Notes: a model not told the origin generated them from the sequence alone. 64,000 nt of DNA from Viridibacillus sp050279675 (GCF_050279675.1 NZ_JBNNUK010000003.1:1-64000); one strand, 5' to 3'. Shown: positions 8,891 through 16,995, numbered from the stretch's first letter. Numbers and translations: made by a program.

Positions 8891-8928
8891 GAAGAGCACC
8901 CCTTTTTTGTAATATAACTCCTAAATTG

Positions 8929-8957
8929 AGAATAGCAGAAATTGGTCTATACCACAA
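8929..8957 (-). promoter_or_regulatory. Promoter of the PTS operon, overlapped by a NagR-type operator
   Basis: On the minus strand TTGTGG (8952-8957) and TATTCT (8929-8934) are 17 bases apart. The operator TGGTATAGACCA (8943-8954) covers the -35 box and part of the spacer, so NagR binding would block RNA polymerase. Confidence 0.6.
8943..8954. promoter_or_regulatory. NagR (dre-type) operator 1 of the PTS operon
   Basis: TGGTCTATACCA is a near-perfect palindrome matching the B. subtilis NagR/YvoA operator core (TGGTATAGACCA-like). It lies 53 bases upstream of the IIB start. Confidence 0.7.
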
Positions 8958-9046
8958 TACCTCGAACGCTCTTTATTTTCCTTTTTTTCGCATTTTTTTA
9001 TTGGCATATTCATGAATAGCTTGAATTTACTGATTTTTCTATCAAC

Positions 9047-9058
9047 TGGTATAGTCCA
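9047..9058. promoter_or_regulatory. NagR (dre-type) operator 2 of the PTS operon
   Basis: TGGTATAGTCCA is a one-base variant of the same palindrome, about 100 bases upstream of operator 1. Two sites this far apart could act together through DNA looping by the dimeric repressor; this is inference. Confidence 0.55.
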
Positions 9059-9109
9059 AAGTTTTTTTCGAATTTTTTTTGGTTAACTATATATTCGTTT
9101 AAAAACACA

Positions 9110-10282
9110 TTAAAAATATTCATAAAATGACGGTTTTTCTGTTCTTAACGCTTTGCTCCAAAGCTTTAAGACTGAATCATCAAGTTGATGATCAGAGTAG
9201 AGCATTGTTTCTGTAACGCTTAAATATCCAACTATTAGAGCTGAAAAAATATTAATCGACAAAGATAGAATTTGGCCATTAGCTACACTATCCATTTCAA
9301 TTACTTCTGTTTGACCTTCTCGATTGATACAGTAAAGCTTCTCATTCCACTTGGCAAACGGGTCCTGAATACGTAAATACAGGTTTTCCGTTAACTCTGC
9401 CCAATTGTATTCTTTTAAAAATGCTTGCACATCCACAATTCTCACCATACAGTCTTGGACAAGCTCTTTCTTGAATTGTGGCTGGTTAAAGTGGAATCCG
9501 AAATGACTTGTTCCTGCAGTATTACCAGTAATGTGATAAACACTTGCACTATGAGACGAGATATAACGCCAAATTGCTTTCTCAGCATCATGATCCTTTA
9601 CGACAAAGTCTTTAATAATAAAAGTGAGATTTTGAATTTGATAGCGTACAAAACCTTGGATTTCATCGTCTTTATAATAAGCTGCAAAATGACTGTCGGG
9701 CTCTCTACGCTGAATTCTTTTCCACCAAGCTGCATCACGCTTCATAGAACCATTCATTACCTCTGCATTGTCATTATAAAAAGTACATACCTCATCAAAA
9801 AGCTGTTCATCAAGCCATTCAAAACTAAATCTTTTTACAACATCTAACTGATTACCGAAATTAGGGAATGATTCACTAGGTATTGAATAATTCAGCTTAT
9901 CAAAAAATAATTCCCACCCGAAATAACGATAAAAGGAAATAGAAAATGGAGCTAATACAGAAATACATTGACCATTTTCTCGCATTTCTTCCAAAGCACG
10001 AATCATCAATTTTTTCATAATCCCTCTATTTCGATACTCTGGATAAGTACATACGAATCCAATCCCTCCCATTTTGTACGAGATTTGGTGAATCGTCATA
10101 TTCAATGGGAGCACAAGCAATTGACCAACTATTTTTTTTCCATCATATGCTCCAATTGTTGTACTGTATTCTACCCAATATTGAAAATCATCTCTTTTTT
10201 CCCCTATATATTTATTCGAAAAACTATAATCTCGTAAACGATGAACTTGTTCACTATCTTCTAGTGGTACTAATTGGATCAT
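9110..10282 (-). CDS. Eis-like GNAT N-acetyltransferase
   Basis: 390 residues. The N-terminal GNAT domain includes the acetyl-CoA loop motif VCTYPEYRNRGIMKKLM (about 77-93). A second GNAT-like domain (about 145-290) and a C-terminal sterol-carrier-like domain (about 295-390) complete the Eis architecture. The C-terminal residues EYF resemble the family's catalytic free C-terminal carboxylate (Phe). Eis proteins acetylate amines such as aminoglycosides or lysines; this substrate is unknown. The ribosome site AAGGGGGAG is strong. It lies between ptsI and the PTS operon with a terminator upstream, so it is probably transcribed alone. Confidence 0.8.
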   Translation of the reverse strand: MIQLVPLEDSEQVHRLRDYSFSNKYIGEKRDDFQYWVEYSTTIGAYDGKKIVGQLLVLPLNMTIHQISYKMGGIGFVCTYPEYRNRGIMKKLMIRALEEMRENGQCISVLAPFSISFYRYFGWELFFDKLNYSIPSESFPNFGNQLDVVKRFSFEWLDEQLFDEVCTFYNDNAEVMNGSMKRDAAWWKRIQRREPDSHFAAYYKDDEIQGFVRYQIQNLTFIIKDFVVKDHDAEKAIWRYISSHSASVYHITGNTAGTSHFGFHFNQPQFKKELVQDCMVRIVDVQAFLKEYNWAELTENLYLRIQDPFAKWNEKLYCINREGQTEVIEMDSVANGQILSLSINIFSALIVGYLSVTETMLYSDHQLDDSVLKLWSKALRTEKPSFYEYF

Positions 10283-10360
10283 CTACTTCTCCCCCTTAAG
10301 AGCACAACTATGTTTTATCTTCTAATTATGAGAATTAATATTATTATATTGATATTTTCG

Positions 10361-10400
10361 TAAAAAAAAGTCGACAATACCAATCTTCAAGGGTTGCCGA
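10361..10400 (-). terminator. Terminator ending the nagA-ptsI operon
   Basis: GTCGACAA at about 10370 pairs, with one mismatch, with TTGCCGAC ending at about 10400. On the minus strand eight T residues follow. It lies about 45 bases after the ptsI stop. Confidence 0.7.
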
Positions 10401-10444
10401 CATTCTATTAGTGAATAAGAGATTGCTTTCTTGTAATAACCAAA

Positions 10445-12163
10445 CTAATTGTTCGTGTTTAATAGTTTTTTCATAAATTGTTCCACTTCCATCGAAGTTG
10501 AAAGTGAAAGTATTTTATCTAAATATTGCGTTAATTCTGCTTTTGAAAGGTCCGAAATTTGCGACCGCGCACGCAGAATAGAAGAGGCACTCATTGAAAA
10601 TTCATCTAAACCTAAAGCAAGTAAAATAGGTATAGCTATTTCATCTCCAGCCATTTCGCCACACATACCTACCCATTTACCATTCGCATGGCCTGCATCA
10701 ATGACCATTTTTACAAGACGTAAAATAGCAGGATTGAATGGTTGGTATAAATAAGAAACTTTTTCGTTCATGCGATCTGCTGCTAAAGTGTATTGGATTA
10801 AATCATTAGTACCAATAGAAAGGAAATCTGCTTCTTTAGCAAATAAATCTGCAATAAGCGCAGCTGAAGGGATTTCTACCATCATGCCAATTTCAATATC
10901 TCTTGAAACTTCAATTCCTTCACTCAACATCTTCACTTTTTCTTCTTCCAATACAGCCTTTGCTTTACGGAATTCATCAATTGTTGCAATCATAGGGAAC
11001 ATAATTTTCAAATTACCATAGACACTTGCACGGAGAAGTGCACGTAACTGTGTACGGAAAATATCTTGTTGTTCCAAACAAAGTCTTATGGCTCTATGCC
11101 CTAAGAAAGGATTCATCTCTGGATCTAATTTCAAATACGGTAATTCTTTATCTCCACCTATATCCAACGTTCTAACAACTGTCGGTTTTTGACCCATTTT
11201 TTCAAGTACTGTTTTATAAGCAGTAAATTGCTCTTCTTCTGATGGCAATTCTTGACGATCCATATATAAAAACTCTGTACGGAATAAGCCAATGCCGTCA
11301 CCGCCGTTAGCTAAAATATTGTCTACATCCTCTGGCTTTCCAATATTGCCCGCTAATTCTACATGGTGTCCATCAACACTTATACTTTCTGCTGTTACAA
11401 ATTGCTGGAACATTGCACTCTCTGCTGCTTGCTCTTCTTGAGCCAATATATACTCCGCAACTATTTCTTCTGTAGCATCTAATAATACTGTTCCCTTTGT
11501 ACCATCTAAAATGATCTTAGCTCCGTGGGGGATATCTGTAGTTGCTTGTTTTGTCCCTACAACAGCAGGTATTTCCATTGTTCTTGCTAAAATAGCCGAA
11601 TGAGATGTACGTCCCCCGATATTTGTCACAAAGCCTTTCACATGCGTTTTATCAAGCTGTGCAGTCATCGATGGTGTTAAATCATCGGCAACAATAATAA
11701 CATCCTTTGATAAACGACTATAATCAGGTAATTCAATGCCCAATAAGTTCGCTAACAAACGCTTTGCTACATCACGAATATCAGCTGCACGTTCTTGCAT
11801 GTATTCATTGTCCATAGATTCAAATAACTCGATAAACATAGTTGAGGTTTCTTGCAATGCAAATTCAGCATTTATACCTTCATTTATCTGAACATCAATT
11901 GCGTTTAACATTTCAGGGTCTTGCAGCACTAATAAATGCGCAGAGAAAATTTCAGCTTTATCATGACCAAATTTCTTTTCCGCAGCTTCACGAATTGCTT
12001 CAAGTTCAATTTTCGTTTTAGAAACAATTTCTTTAAAGCGTAATTTTTCTGCTTCTATATCAGTAATAGTCAATTTGTCAAAGGTTAGATCCGGTTCTAC
12101 TAAGCAGTACGCATTCGCAATAGCTATTCCATTCGAGACAGCAATACCTTTAATCTCTAACAT
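10445..12163 (-). CDS. ptsI: Phosphoenolpyruvate-protein phosphotransferase, PTS enzyme I
   Basis: 572 residues, full length. The swivelling phosphohistidine domain shows GGRTSHSAI (His about 189). The PEP-binding barrel shows GIGLFRTEFLYM, ALLRAS and MCGEMAG with the active cysteine. It moves phosphate from PEP to HPr. Its ATG overlaps the ptsH stop (ATGTTAG), so the two are coupled. Placing ptsHI at the end of a nag operon, rather than beside ptsG as in B. subtilis, suggests that amino sugars are the main PTS substrates of this organism. Confidence 0.97.
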   Translation of the reverse strand: MLEIKGIAVSNGIAIANAYCLVEPDLTFDKLTITDIEAEKLRFKEIVSKTKIELEAIREAAEKKFGHDKAEIFSAHLLVLQDPEMLNAIDVQINEGINAEFALQETSTMFIELFESMDNEYMQERAADIRDVAKRLLANLLGIELPDYSRLSKDVIIVADDLTPSMTAQLDKTHVKGFVTNIGGRTSHSAILARTMEIPAVVGTKQATTDIPHGAKIILDGTKGTVLLDATEEIVAEYILAQEEQAAESAMFQQFVTAESISVDGHHVELAGNIGKPEDVDNILANGGDGIGLFRTEFLYMDRQELPSEEEQFTAYKTVLEKMGQKPTVVRTLDIGGDKELPYLKLDPEMNPFLGHRAIRLCLEQQDIFRTQLRALLRASVYGNLKIMFPMIATIDEFRKAKAVLEEEKVKMLSEGIEVSRDIEIGMMVEIPSAALIADLFAKEADFLSIGTNDLIQYTLAADRMNEKVSYLYQPFNPAILRLVKMVIDAGHANGKWVGMCGEMAGDEIAIPILLALGLDEFSMSASSILRARSQISDLSKAELTQYLDKILSLSTSMEVEQFMKKLLNTNN

Positions 12164-12426
12164 TCTTGTCCTAGGCCTTCTGAAATCATTAATTCTGAAA
12201 CTTTTGCGATTGCTGCTTCTGCATCTGAACCTTCTGCTTTAATTGTAACAACTTCACCAGTTGGAACACCTAATGACATAACACCTAAAATAGATTTTAA
12301 ATTGACTGTTTTACCTTTGTACTCAAGCTGTATATCTGATGCAAATGGTGTTACACCTGCAACCAATACTGTAGATGGACGTGCATGTAATCCTACTGAA
12401 CTAGTGATTTTATAAGTTTTTTCCAT
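12157..12426 (-). CDS. ptsH: Phosphocarrier protein HPr
   Basis: 89 residues from ATG 12426, which has GGGGGAG upstream. Both regulatory residues are present: the phosphohistidine in GLHARPS (His14, family His15) and the HPr-kinase serine in LKSILGVMSLG (Ser45, family Ser46). HPr-Ser-P is the co-repressor of CcpA, so carbon catabolite control is likely, consistent with the cre-like site before nagA. Confidence 0.97.
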   Translation of the reverse strand: MEKTYKITSSVGLHARPSTVLVAGVTPFASDIQLEYKGKTVNLKSILGVMSLGVPTGEVVTIKAEGSDAEAAIAKVSELMISEGLGQEC

Positions 12427-12449
12427 ATTAATCTCCCCCATACTAATAT

Positions 12450-13169
12450 TTATTCGAAGTTAATTCGTCTACTATACTTCGCTATCATACAATCATTTTT
12501 TTCTTTACTTCCATCTAGATTTGCACTTTCAAATACAGGCGGCTCGACACCTTCACTAGCTAAAATTTCAATCACTTGAGATAATATCGTATTTAAGATA
12601 GCAGAACCGATTGTCGTTGATGCAGGACCATACTGAACACTATCTTTCCACAACACCCCATCACCTATTGGGATATGCGTATCTAATACGAAGTCTGCCG
12701 TTTCTTCTAGGCGTTTCCCTGTACTATGTTTTGAAAGTTGCTCTTTATAATGAAGTGACTGTAATGAAATAACACGCACTCCAGCTTCTTTTGCTAGTAT
12801 TGCAACATCAATAGGTACAACATTTCTACCTGACGTGGAAACAATTATTAATACATCATTTGGATTGAACTCAAATTGATGACGATGTTGCAAAACGAAA
12901 TTAGGATCTTTCTCATTAGCAGAAGAGGTCAGTGCACCCTTATGTAACATCAATGACTCAATGAATATGGGACGTACTGGTACTAATCCACCAGCACGGT
13001 AAAAAGCTTCTTGTGCTAGAATATGAGAATGACCACAACCGAATAGTTGTAAAATACCTCCGTTTTGGATACGCTCAGCTATCAATTCGGCTGCTTTTGT
13101 CATATTTGAATGTTCCTCTTCTACTATTACATTTAATAACTGTTGAACCTCTTGAAAATATTGATGCAT
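12450..13169 (-). CDS. SIS-domain protein of the UPF0309 family
   Basis: 239 residues from ATG 13169 (AGAGGTGAT upstream). A sugar isomerase (SIS) fold is seen: LFGCGHSHILAQEAFYRAGG (about 40-60), IIVSTSGRN (about 106-114) for phosphosugar binding, and a helical N-terminal segment. It matches the UPF0309 group, whose function is unassigned. It sits between nagR and ptsH inside a NagR-type regulated operon, so a phospho-aminosugar substrate is likely. Isomerase, or an etherase activity like the SIS enzyme MurQ, are both possible; no MurQ is visible in the window. Confidence 0.85.
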   Translation of the reverse strand: MHQYFQEVQQLLNVIVEEEHSNMTKAAELIAERIQNGGILQLFGCGHSHILAQEAFYRAGGLVPVRPIFIESLMLHKGALTSSANEKDPNFVLQHRHQFEFNPNDVLIIVSTSGRNVVPIDVAILAKEAGVRVISLQSLHYKEQLSKHSTGKRLEETADFVLDTHIPIGDGVLWKDSVQYGPASTTIGSAILNTILSQVIEILASEGVEPPVFESANLDGSKEKNDCMIAKYSRRINFE

Positions 13170-13173
13170 GTTA

Positions 13174-13908
13174 TCACCTCTGTATTTCACTAATAAATTT
13201 ATAGCGATCTGCGCGATATGTACTACGCACTAATTCAAACGGTATTCCAGTACTTAAATAACTTTTTCGTTCAATAATTAATACTGCTGATGGTTGCTCA
13301 ATATTCAGTAGCTTACTATCTTCTTTTGTTACTAGTGCTGCTTCCATTAACTGCGAAGCATGACCAATCTTTTTATGATGTCTTTCTTCTATTAGAGAGT
13401 ATAACGAACCCAGGACCATACTCTTATCCAAATCTGGAATGATTTCTACTGGTATATACGTTCGTTCAATAGCCATTGGTAGCTGATCTGCGTTACGAAT
13501 TCGAACAACGGAAAATACTTCATCTCCCGTTTTCATTTGCAATGCCTTTGCAATATCAATTGGAGGTATGATTTTCTCAAAACGAATAAGTTTATTGCTT
13601 GGCTCATAACCTCTTGAACGCATATCTTCTGTAAAACTTGTTAATCCACTTAAGGGTTGCTCTAATTTTGGATTCGCTACGTATGTACCGCGGCCTTTTT
13701 CTCGGTAAAGCAATCCACTATTCACTAAATTAGTAATTGCTTGCCTTACGGTCATACGGCTTACACCTAACTGTTCAGAAAACTCTCTTTCAGAAGGAAT
13801 ATTCTCACCTATCTTATATTCCTCTTCGAATATTTTACCTTTTAAATATTCTTCAATTTGTATATACATTGGAACTGGTGAATTTTTATCTAACAAGCGT
13901 TTCTCCAC
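13174..13908 (-). CDS. nagR: GntR/HutC-family repressor of GlcNAc genes, NagR
   Basis: 244 residues. The N-terminal winged helix (about 10-75) contains IPSEREFSEQLGVSRMTVRQAI, the classic GntR motif. The UTRA ligand-binding domain (about 90-240) follows. NagR (YvoA) of B. subtilis binds dre sites and is released by GlcN-6-P or GlcNAc-6-P. Palindromes of that type occur before nagA and before the PTS operon. Position between nagA and the SIS gene matches the nagA-nagB-nagR arrangement of Bacillus, with nagB moved away. Confidence 0.9.
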   Translation of the reverse strand: MEKRLLDKNSPVPMYIQIEEYLKGKIFEEEYKIGENIPSEREFSEQLGVSRMTVRQAITNLVNSGLLYREKGRGTYVANPKLEQPLSGLTSFTEDMRSRGYEPSNKLIRFEKIIPPIDIAKALQMKTGDEVFSVVRIRNADQLPMAIERTYIPVEIIPDLDKSMVLGSLYSLIEERHHKKIGHASQLMEAALVTKEDSKLLNIEQPSAVLIIERKSYLSTGIPFELVRSTYRADRYKFISEIQR

Positions 13909-13940
13909 CTTTCATGTAGCCCTACCAAAACTACAGCTTG

Positions 13941-15107
13941 TTATTGTGTTTCTTTTTCATATACAACTTTACCGCGACAGATAGTCTTTTGTACATTTAA
14001 ATCTTCATCTAAAATAACTAAATCTGCATCCATCCCGTTACCGATATACCCTTTGAATGGTAATTCGAGCTGATCAGCAGCATTTTTTGAAGACATAGCT
14101 ACTAATTCTTGTAATGTACATTTCGTGACAGCATGTATATTTTTTACGGCTTGTTCCATTGTTAGTACACTTCCAGCTAAAGTACCATCGGATAAATGTG
14201 CACCCTTTTCAGTTACATGTACCGCTTGGCCACCTAAATCATAAACACCATAATCCAGCCCTTTTGCCCTCATCGCATCCGTTATCAATATAATTCGAGA
14301 TGCTCCTTTTAATCTATAAGCGAATTTTACAGATTTCGGGTGACTATGGATGAAATCTGCTATAATTTCTACCTTTAAATCATCTTCTAGTAATACATCT
14401 CCAACAACACCTGGTTCTCGATGATGAAAAGGGCGCATTTGGTTATATAAGTGAGTTGCTTGTTTTGCACCGAGCCCAACGGCACGCTCTATTTCATCGG
14501 ACATAGCATCAGAATGGCCTAATGAAACGACGATTCCTTCTTTACTAATTTCCTCGATAAATCCAAAACCATTATTTACTTCAGGAGCTACTGTAACTTG
14601 TTTTATGCGACCTTTACTAAGTTCTTGCCAGTGATGAAACTGCTCAATAGAAGGCTCAATAATATATTGTAGCGGTTGTGCTCCTGCTCTTTCCTTTGAT
14701 ATATATGGACCTTCAACATGAATCCCTAACATTTCTGCTTCTTCTAAAGTCCCTTTATAAGTAGCAGCATTTTTTAAAGTTGCTTCAATGGCATCTACTG
14801 ACTGTGTCATAGTCGTTGCAAGAAAACCTGTTGTCCCCTCTTTAGGCAACGAATGAGCAATACCTCGCATGGCTTCTTTTGTTGCATCCATGACATCAAA
14901 ACCAGCTGAACCGTGTATATGCATATCAATAAATCCAGGGAAAACAATCCATCTTTTAGCAGTTCCATCAATAGTATGCTGTGCTTGAATACTTAATCCC
15001 TTACCAACTTTCGTAATTTTACCTTCTTCTAGGTACAGATCACCTACATATGCCTCTTGGTCATAGTTCACAATCGTTACATTTGAAATTAGAATAGTTT
15101 CACTCAT
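13941..15107 (-). CDS. nagA: N-acetylglucosamine-6-phosphate deacetylase
   Basis: 388 residues, family length. The amidohydrolase metal motif DMHIHGSAGFD (about 61-71), the HVEGPYIS loop, the GHSDA histidine and ITDAM with the catalytic aspartate are all present. It converts GlcNAc-6-P to GlcN-6-P and acetate in the cytoplasm, the first step toward fructose-6-P. First gene of the nagA-nagR-SIS-ptsH-ptsI operon. AGGAGAG precedes the ATG. Expression should follow the cre/dre promoter region about 350 bases upstream. Confidence 0.97.
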   Translation of the reverse strand: MSETILISNVTIVNYDQEAYVGDLYLEEGKITKVGKGLSIQAQHTIDGTAKRWIVFPGFIDMHIHGSAGFDVMDATKEAMRGIAHSLPKEGTTGFLATTMTQSVDAIEATLKNAATYKGTLEEAEMLGIHVEGPYISKERAGAQPLQYIIEPSIEQFHHWQELSKGRIKQVTVAPEVNNGFGFIEEISKEGIVVSLGHSDAMSDEIERAVGLGAKQATHLYNQMRPFHHREPGVVGDVLLEDDLKVEIIADFIHSHPKSVKFAYRLKGASRIILITDAMRAKGLDYGVYDLGGQAVHVTEKGAHLSDGTLAGSVLTMEQAVKNIHAVTKCTLQELVAMSSKNAADQLELPFKGYIGNGMDADLVILDEDLNVQKTICRGKVVYEKETQ

Positions 15108-15458
15108 GTACAGTCTCTCCTAATTAAAATCAGAAAAAGTCATCTCTTCTTTCTGATTTTCAGTATCCTATCTTACCTCAGCTAGCTATTAATAAAGCAC
15201 TTTATCATAAACCTCATTTTTTTATTGATGATTTTCAATTTCATGAGATTTCGGATATCCGATATAAATATTAAAGTATTTCAATGCATATCTTGTTCAT
15301 TTTACGTTCTGTGAAAATAATCATTTCTATCTGGAAGTGCTTCCTATAGCGAAAACCTATTATTACAAAAAATTCTATTGGATCGAAAAATTTGAGGCTT
15401 TAGCCATTTACATGTAAGAACTCTAATTAATAACCTTCCCTATTACCCAAATTACTAC
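15108..15458 (-). promoter_or_regulatory. Long nagA leader with inverted repeats
   Basis: About 350 bases of untranslated leader separate the dre site from nagA. I see no convincing gene. It contains AAAATCAGAAA (15126-15136) pairing with TTTCTGATTTT (15150-15160) just before the ribosome site, the palindrome TCGGATATCCGA (15251-15262), and a short hairpin CTAT..GGAAG/CTTCC..ATAG (15327-15349). These may have a post-transcriptional role, or the real promoter may be nearer the gene. Confidence 0.4.
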
Positions 15459-15482
15459 ATGGTATAGTTGTCTATACCAATT
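15459..15482. promoter_or_regulatory. NagR (dre-type) operator of the nagA operon
   Basis: GGTATAG (15461-15467) and CTATACC (15472-15478) form a perfect inverted repeat, ATTGGTATAGACAACTATACC on the minus strand minus its outermost bases. It resembles the known B. subtilis dre sites and lies just downstream of the predicted -10 box, where bound NagR would block transcription. Confidence 0.75.
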
Positions 15483-15508
15483 ATAAAACGTTTCCATATA
15501 AATGAAAA
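15480..15508 (-). promoter_or_regulatory. nagA operon promoter with cre-like site
   Basis: On the minus strand TTTTCA (15503-15508) and TATAAT (15480-15485) are 17 bases apart. ATGGAAACGTTTTAT (15483-15497) fills the spacer and matches the CcpA cre consensus with one deviation near its end. Combined CcpA and NagR control is the inference. Confidence 0.55.
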
Positions 15509-15727
15509 GGAAAAGTTCTTAACCCCTTTATTTTATCGAATAAATAGAATAGAAAATCTATTTAAATGTATATCAATTAGTTTAATAGCTACTTATCTTA
15601 ATTCAAGCTCTTAAATAATAAGTTGCCTCATATATCAATCTGACAAAAATGATTCTCTTATATTTAAAATATATTCTCTTTCAGGAACATTTACTACACT
15701 TACCTACACTTTTTTCATCTTCGTTAT

Positions 15728-15777
15728 ACAAAAAACTTTCAAGAACCTATAGGAAACAACACCTATTCACTTGAAAG
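15728..15777 (-). terminator. nagB terminator
   Basis: CTTTCAAG (15736-15743) pairs perfectly with CTTGAAAG (15770-15777), with an inner five-base stem CCTAT/ATAGG. On the minus strand TTTTTTG follows. It shows that nagB is a separate transcript from nagA. Confidence 0.8.
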
Positions 15778-15796
15778 CTTCAATTAAACATTCTAT

Positions 15797-16516
15797 TTAG
15801 ATTACTAAGTCCGTTAATACGATAACATTCGGATGCTTTTTCAAGATTGTTACTGGTATTTCTTCCGTCACTTCACCTTTTAACAATGCTTCTAAAGCAG
15901 TACGTTTCTTCTCACCTACTGCAATTAATAATATTTGTTCTGCACGCATGATTGAAGAAATCCCCATTGTGATTGCCTTAGTAGGTACTTCATCTAGAGA
16001 ATTAAAAAATCTTGCATTTGCTATTCTAGTCGATTCTTCAAGTTCAACAACATGCGTTTCACTATCAAACGGTGTACCAGGCTCATTAAAACCTATATGC
16101 CCATTCCCTCCAATTCCAAGTAATTGGAAATCTAACTTCATTTTTTGTAAAAGTGCTTCATAACAAGCAGCTTCTTCATGTGGATCTTGTGCCTCTCCAT
16201 TAGGTAAATTAGATTTTTTAAATGGCTTTTCATTGAAGAGCTGTTGTTTCATAAAAGATATATAACTTTCAGGATGCGCTTTCGGAAGGCCGACATACTC
16301 GTCTAAGTTAACACTTTCACACTGAGTAAAATCAAGTTCACTCTTACGAATTCGCTCATAAAGAGGAAGCATAGTTCCACCCGTAGCCAAACCAAAGTTT
16401 TTGGAACCGTTATCTAACGCCTCTTTTAGAACATTAAATGCTCGATCATATAATGACTCTAGATCGGTAATCATTTCAACCTTTAATGCTGTTTTTATGT
16501 GATTGCTCGTTTCCAT
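15797..16516 (-). CDS. nagB: Glucosamine-6-phosphate deaminase
   Basis: 239 residues, close to family length. The phosphate loop LATGGTMLPLY, the catalytic NLDEYVGL segment and LGIGGNGHIGFNEPG are intact. It converts GlcN-6-P to fructose-6-P and ammonia. GAAGGTG lies upstream of ATG 16516. Unlike in B. subtilis it is not in the nagA-nagR operon: a terminator follows it and it has its own promoter, and I find no dre palindrome upstream. Confidence 0.95.
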   Translation of the reverse strand: METSNHIKTALKVEMITDLESLYDRAFNVLKEALDNGSKNFGLATGGTMLPLYERIRKSELDFTQCESVNLDEYVGLPKAHPESYISFMKQQLFNEKPFKKSNLPNGEAQDPHEEAACYEALLQKMKLDFQLLGIGGNGHIGFNEPGTPFDSETHVVELEESTRIANARFFNSLDEVPTKAITMGISSIMRAEQILLIAVGEKKRTALEALLKGEVTEEIPVTILKKHPNVIVLTDLVI

Positions 16517-16654
16517 TAATACACCTTCTCATTTCAATTTATTTACTTACACTTTAAACCATTATTTCTATGGAAGCCATTAAAAAAATAAAAAAATGTT
16601 TATTTTCCAAATATTTTACCGATAGTAATGAAAAAATTATCCATTTCATCCTTT

Positions 16655-16682
16655 AATATAGTTAGCTGAAAAAATAATTCAA
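16655..16682 (-). promoter_or_regulatory. Predicted nagB promoter
   Basis: On the minus strand TTGAAT (16677-16682) and TATATT (16655-16660) are 16 bases apart, downstream of the 6S RNA terminator and about 140 bases before nagB. No NagR-type palindrome overlaps it. Confidence 0.45.
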
Positions 16683-16760
16683 ACGAACCAGAAGAAATAC
16701 TTTATATTTTCAATAAAATCATTTTTTAGTATTTTAATCAAAAAATAATGTCTTGATGTA

Positions 16761-16793
16761 AAATAAAAACCCTCTCAATTTTCATTGAGAGGG
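16761..16793 (-). terminator. 6S RNA terminator
   Basis: CCCTCTCAAT (16770-16779) pairs perfectly with ATTGAGAGGG (16784-16793). On the minus strand the stem is followed by TTTTTATTT. It lies about 15-20 bases past the mature 6S RNA end. Confidence 0.88.
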
Positions 16794-16808
16794 GGTGATT
16801 TAATAATT

Positions 16809-16995
16809 AACGAATCCCGATTGTGCCGTCTTAAAATCTAATCGTTTTGAACCCGCAATAAGCAGGTGGGTGTTCTCTTCGAAACTTTAAACGTCCCATG
16901 ACAGGCATGTTCGCTATCTCAAAATGTGAACTCCCAACGATAAAATGTTCGGTCAAAACTGATAAGCTTATAACGAACACATCAGGATTCGCTTT
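16809..16995 (-). ncRNA. ssrS: 6S RNA (RNA polymerase-binding regulatory RNA)
   Basis: On the minus strand the conserved Firmicute 6S landmarks appear in order: CCTGATGTGTTCGTTA near the 5' end, GGGAGTTCAC, CATGCCTGTCATGGGACGTTT, GAACACCCACCTG, and GACGGCACAATCGGG near the 3' end. The ends form a closing stem (16985-16993 with 16811-16818). Length about 187. 6S RNA mimics an open promoter and sequesters sigma-A holoenzyme in stationary phase. It follows aspS directly, as bsrA does in B. subtilis. The ends are accurate to a few bases. Confidence 0.92.

Noticed and set aside
9425..9847. Plus-strand 140-codon frame
   Set aside because: It is fully antisense to the Eis-like acetyltransferase, with no ribosome site and no recognisable domain.
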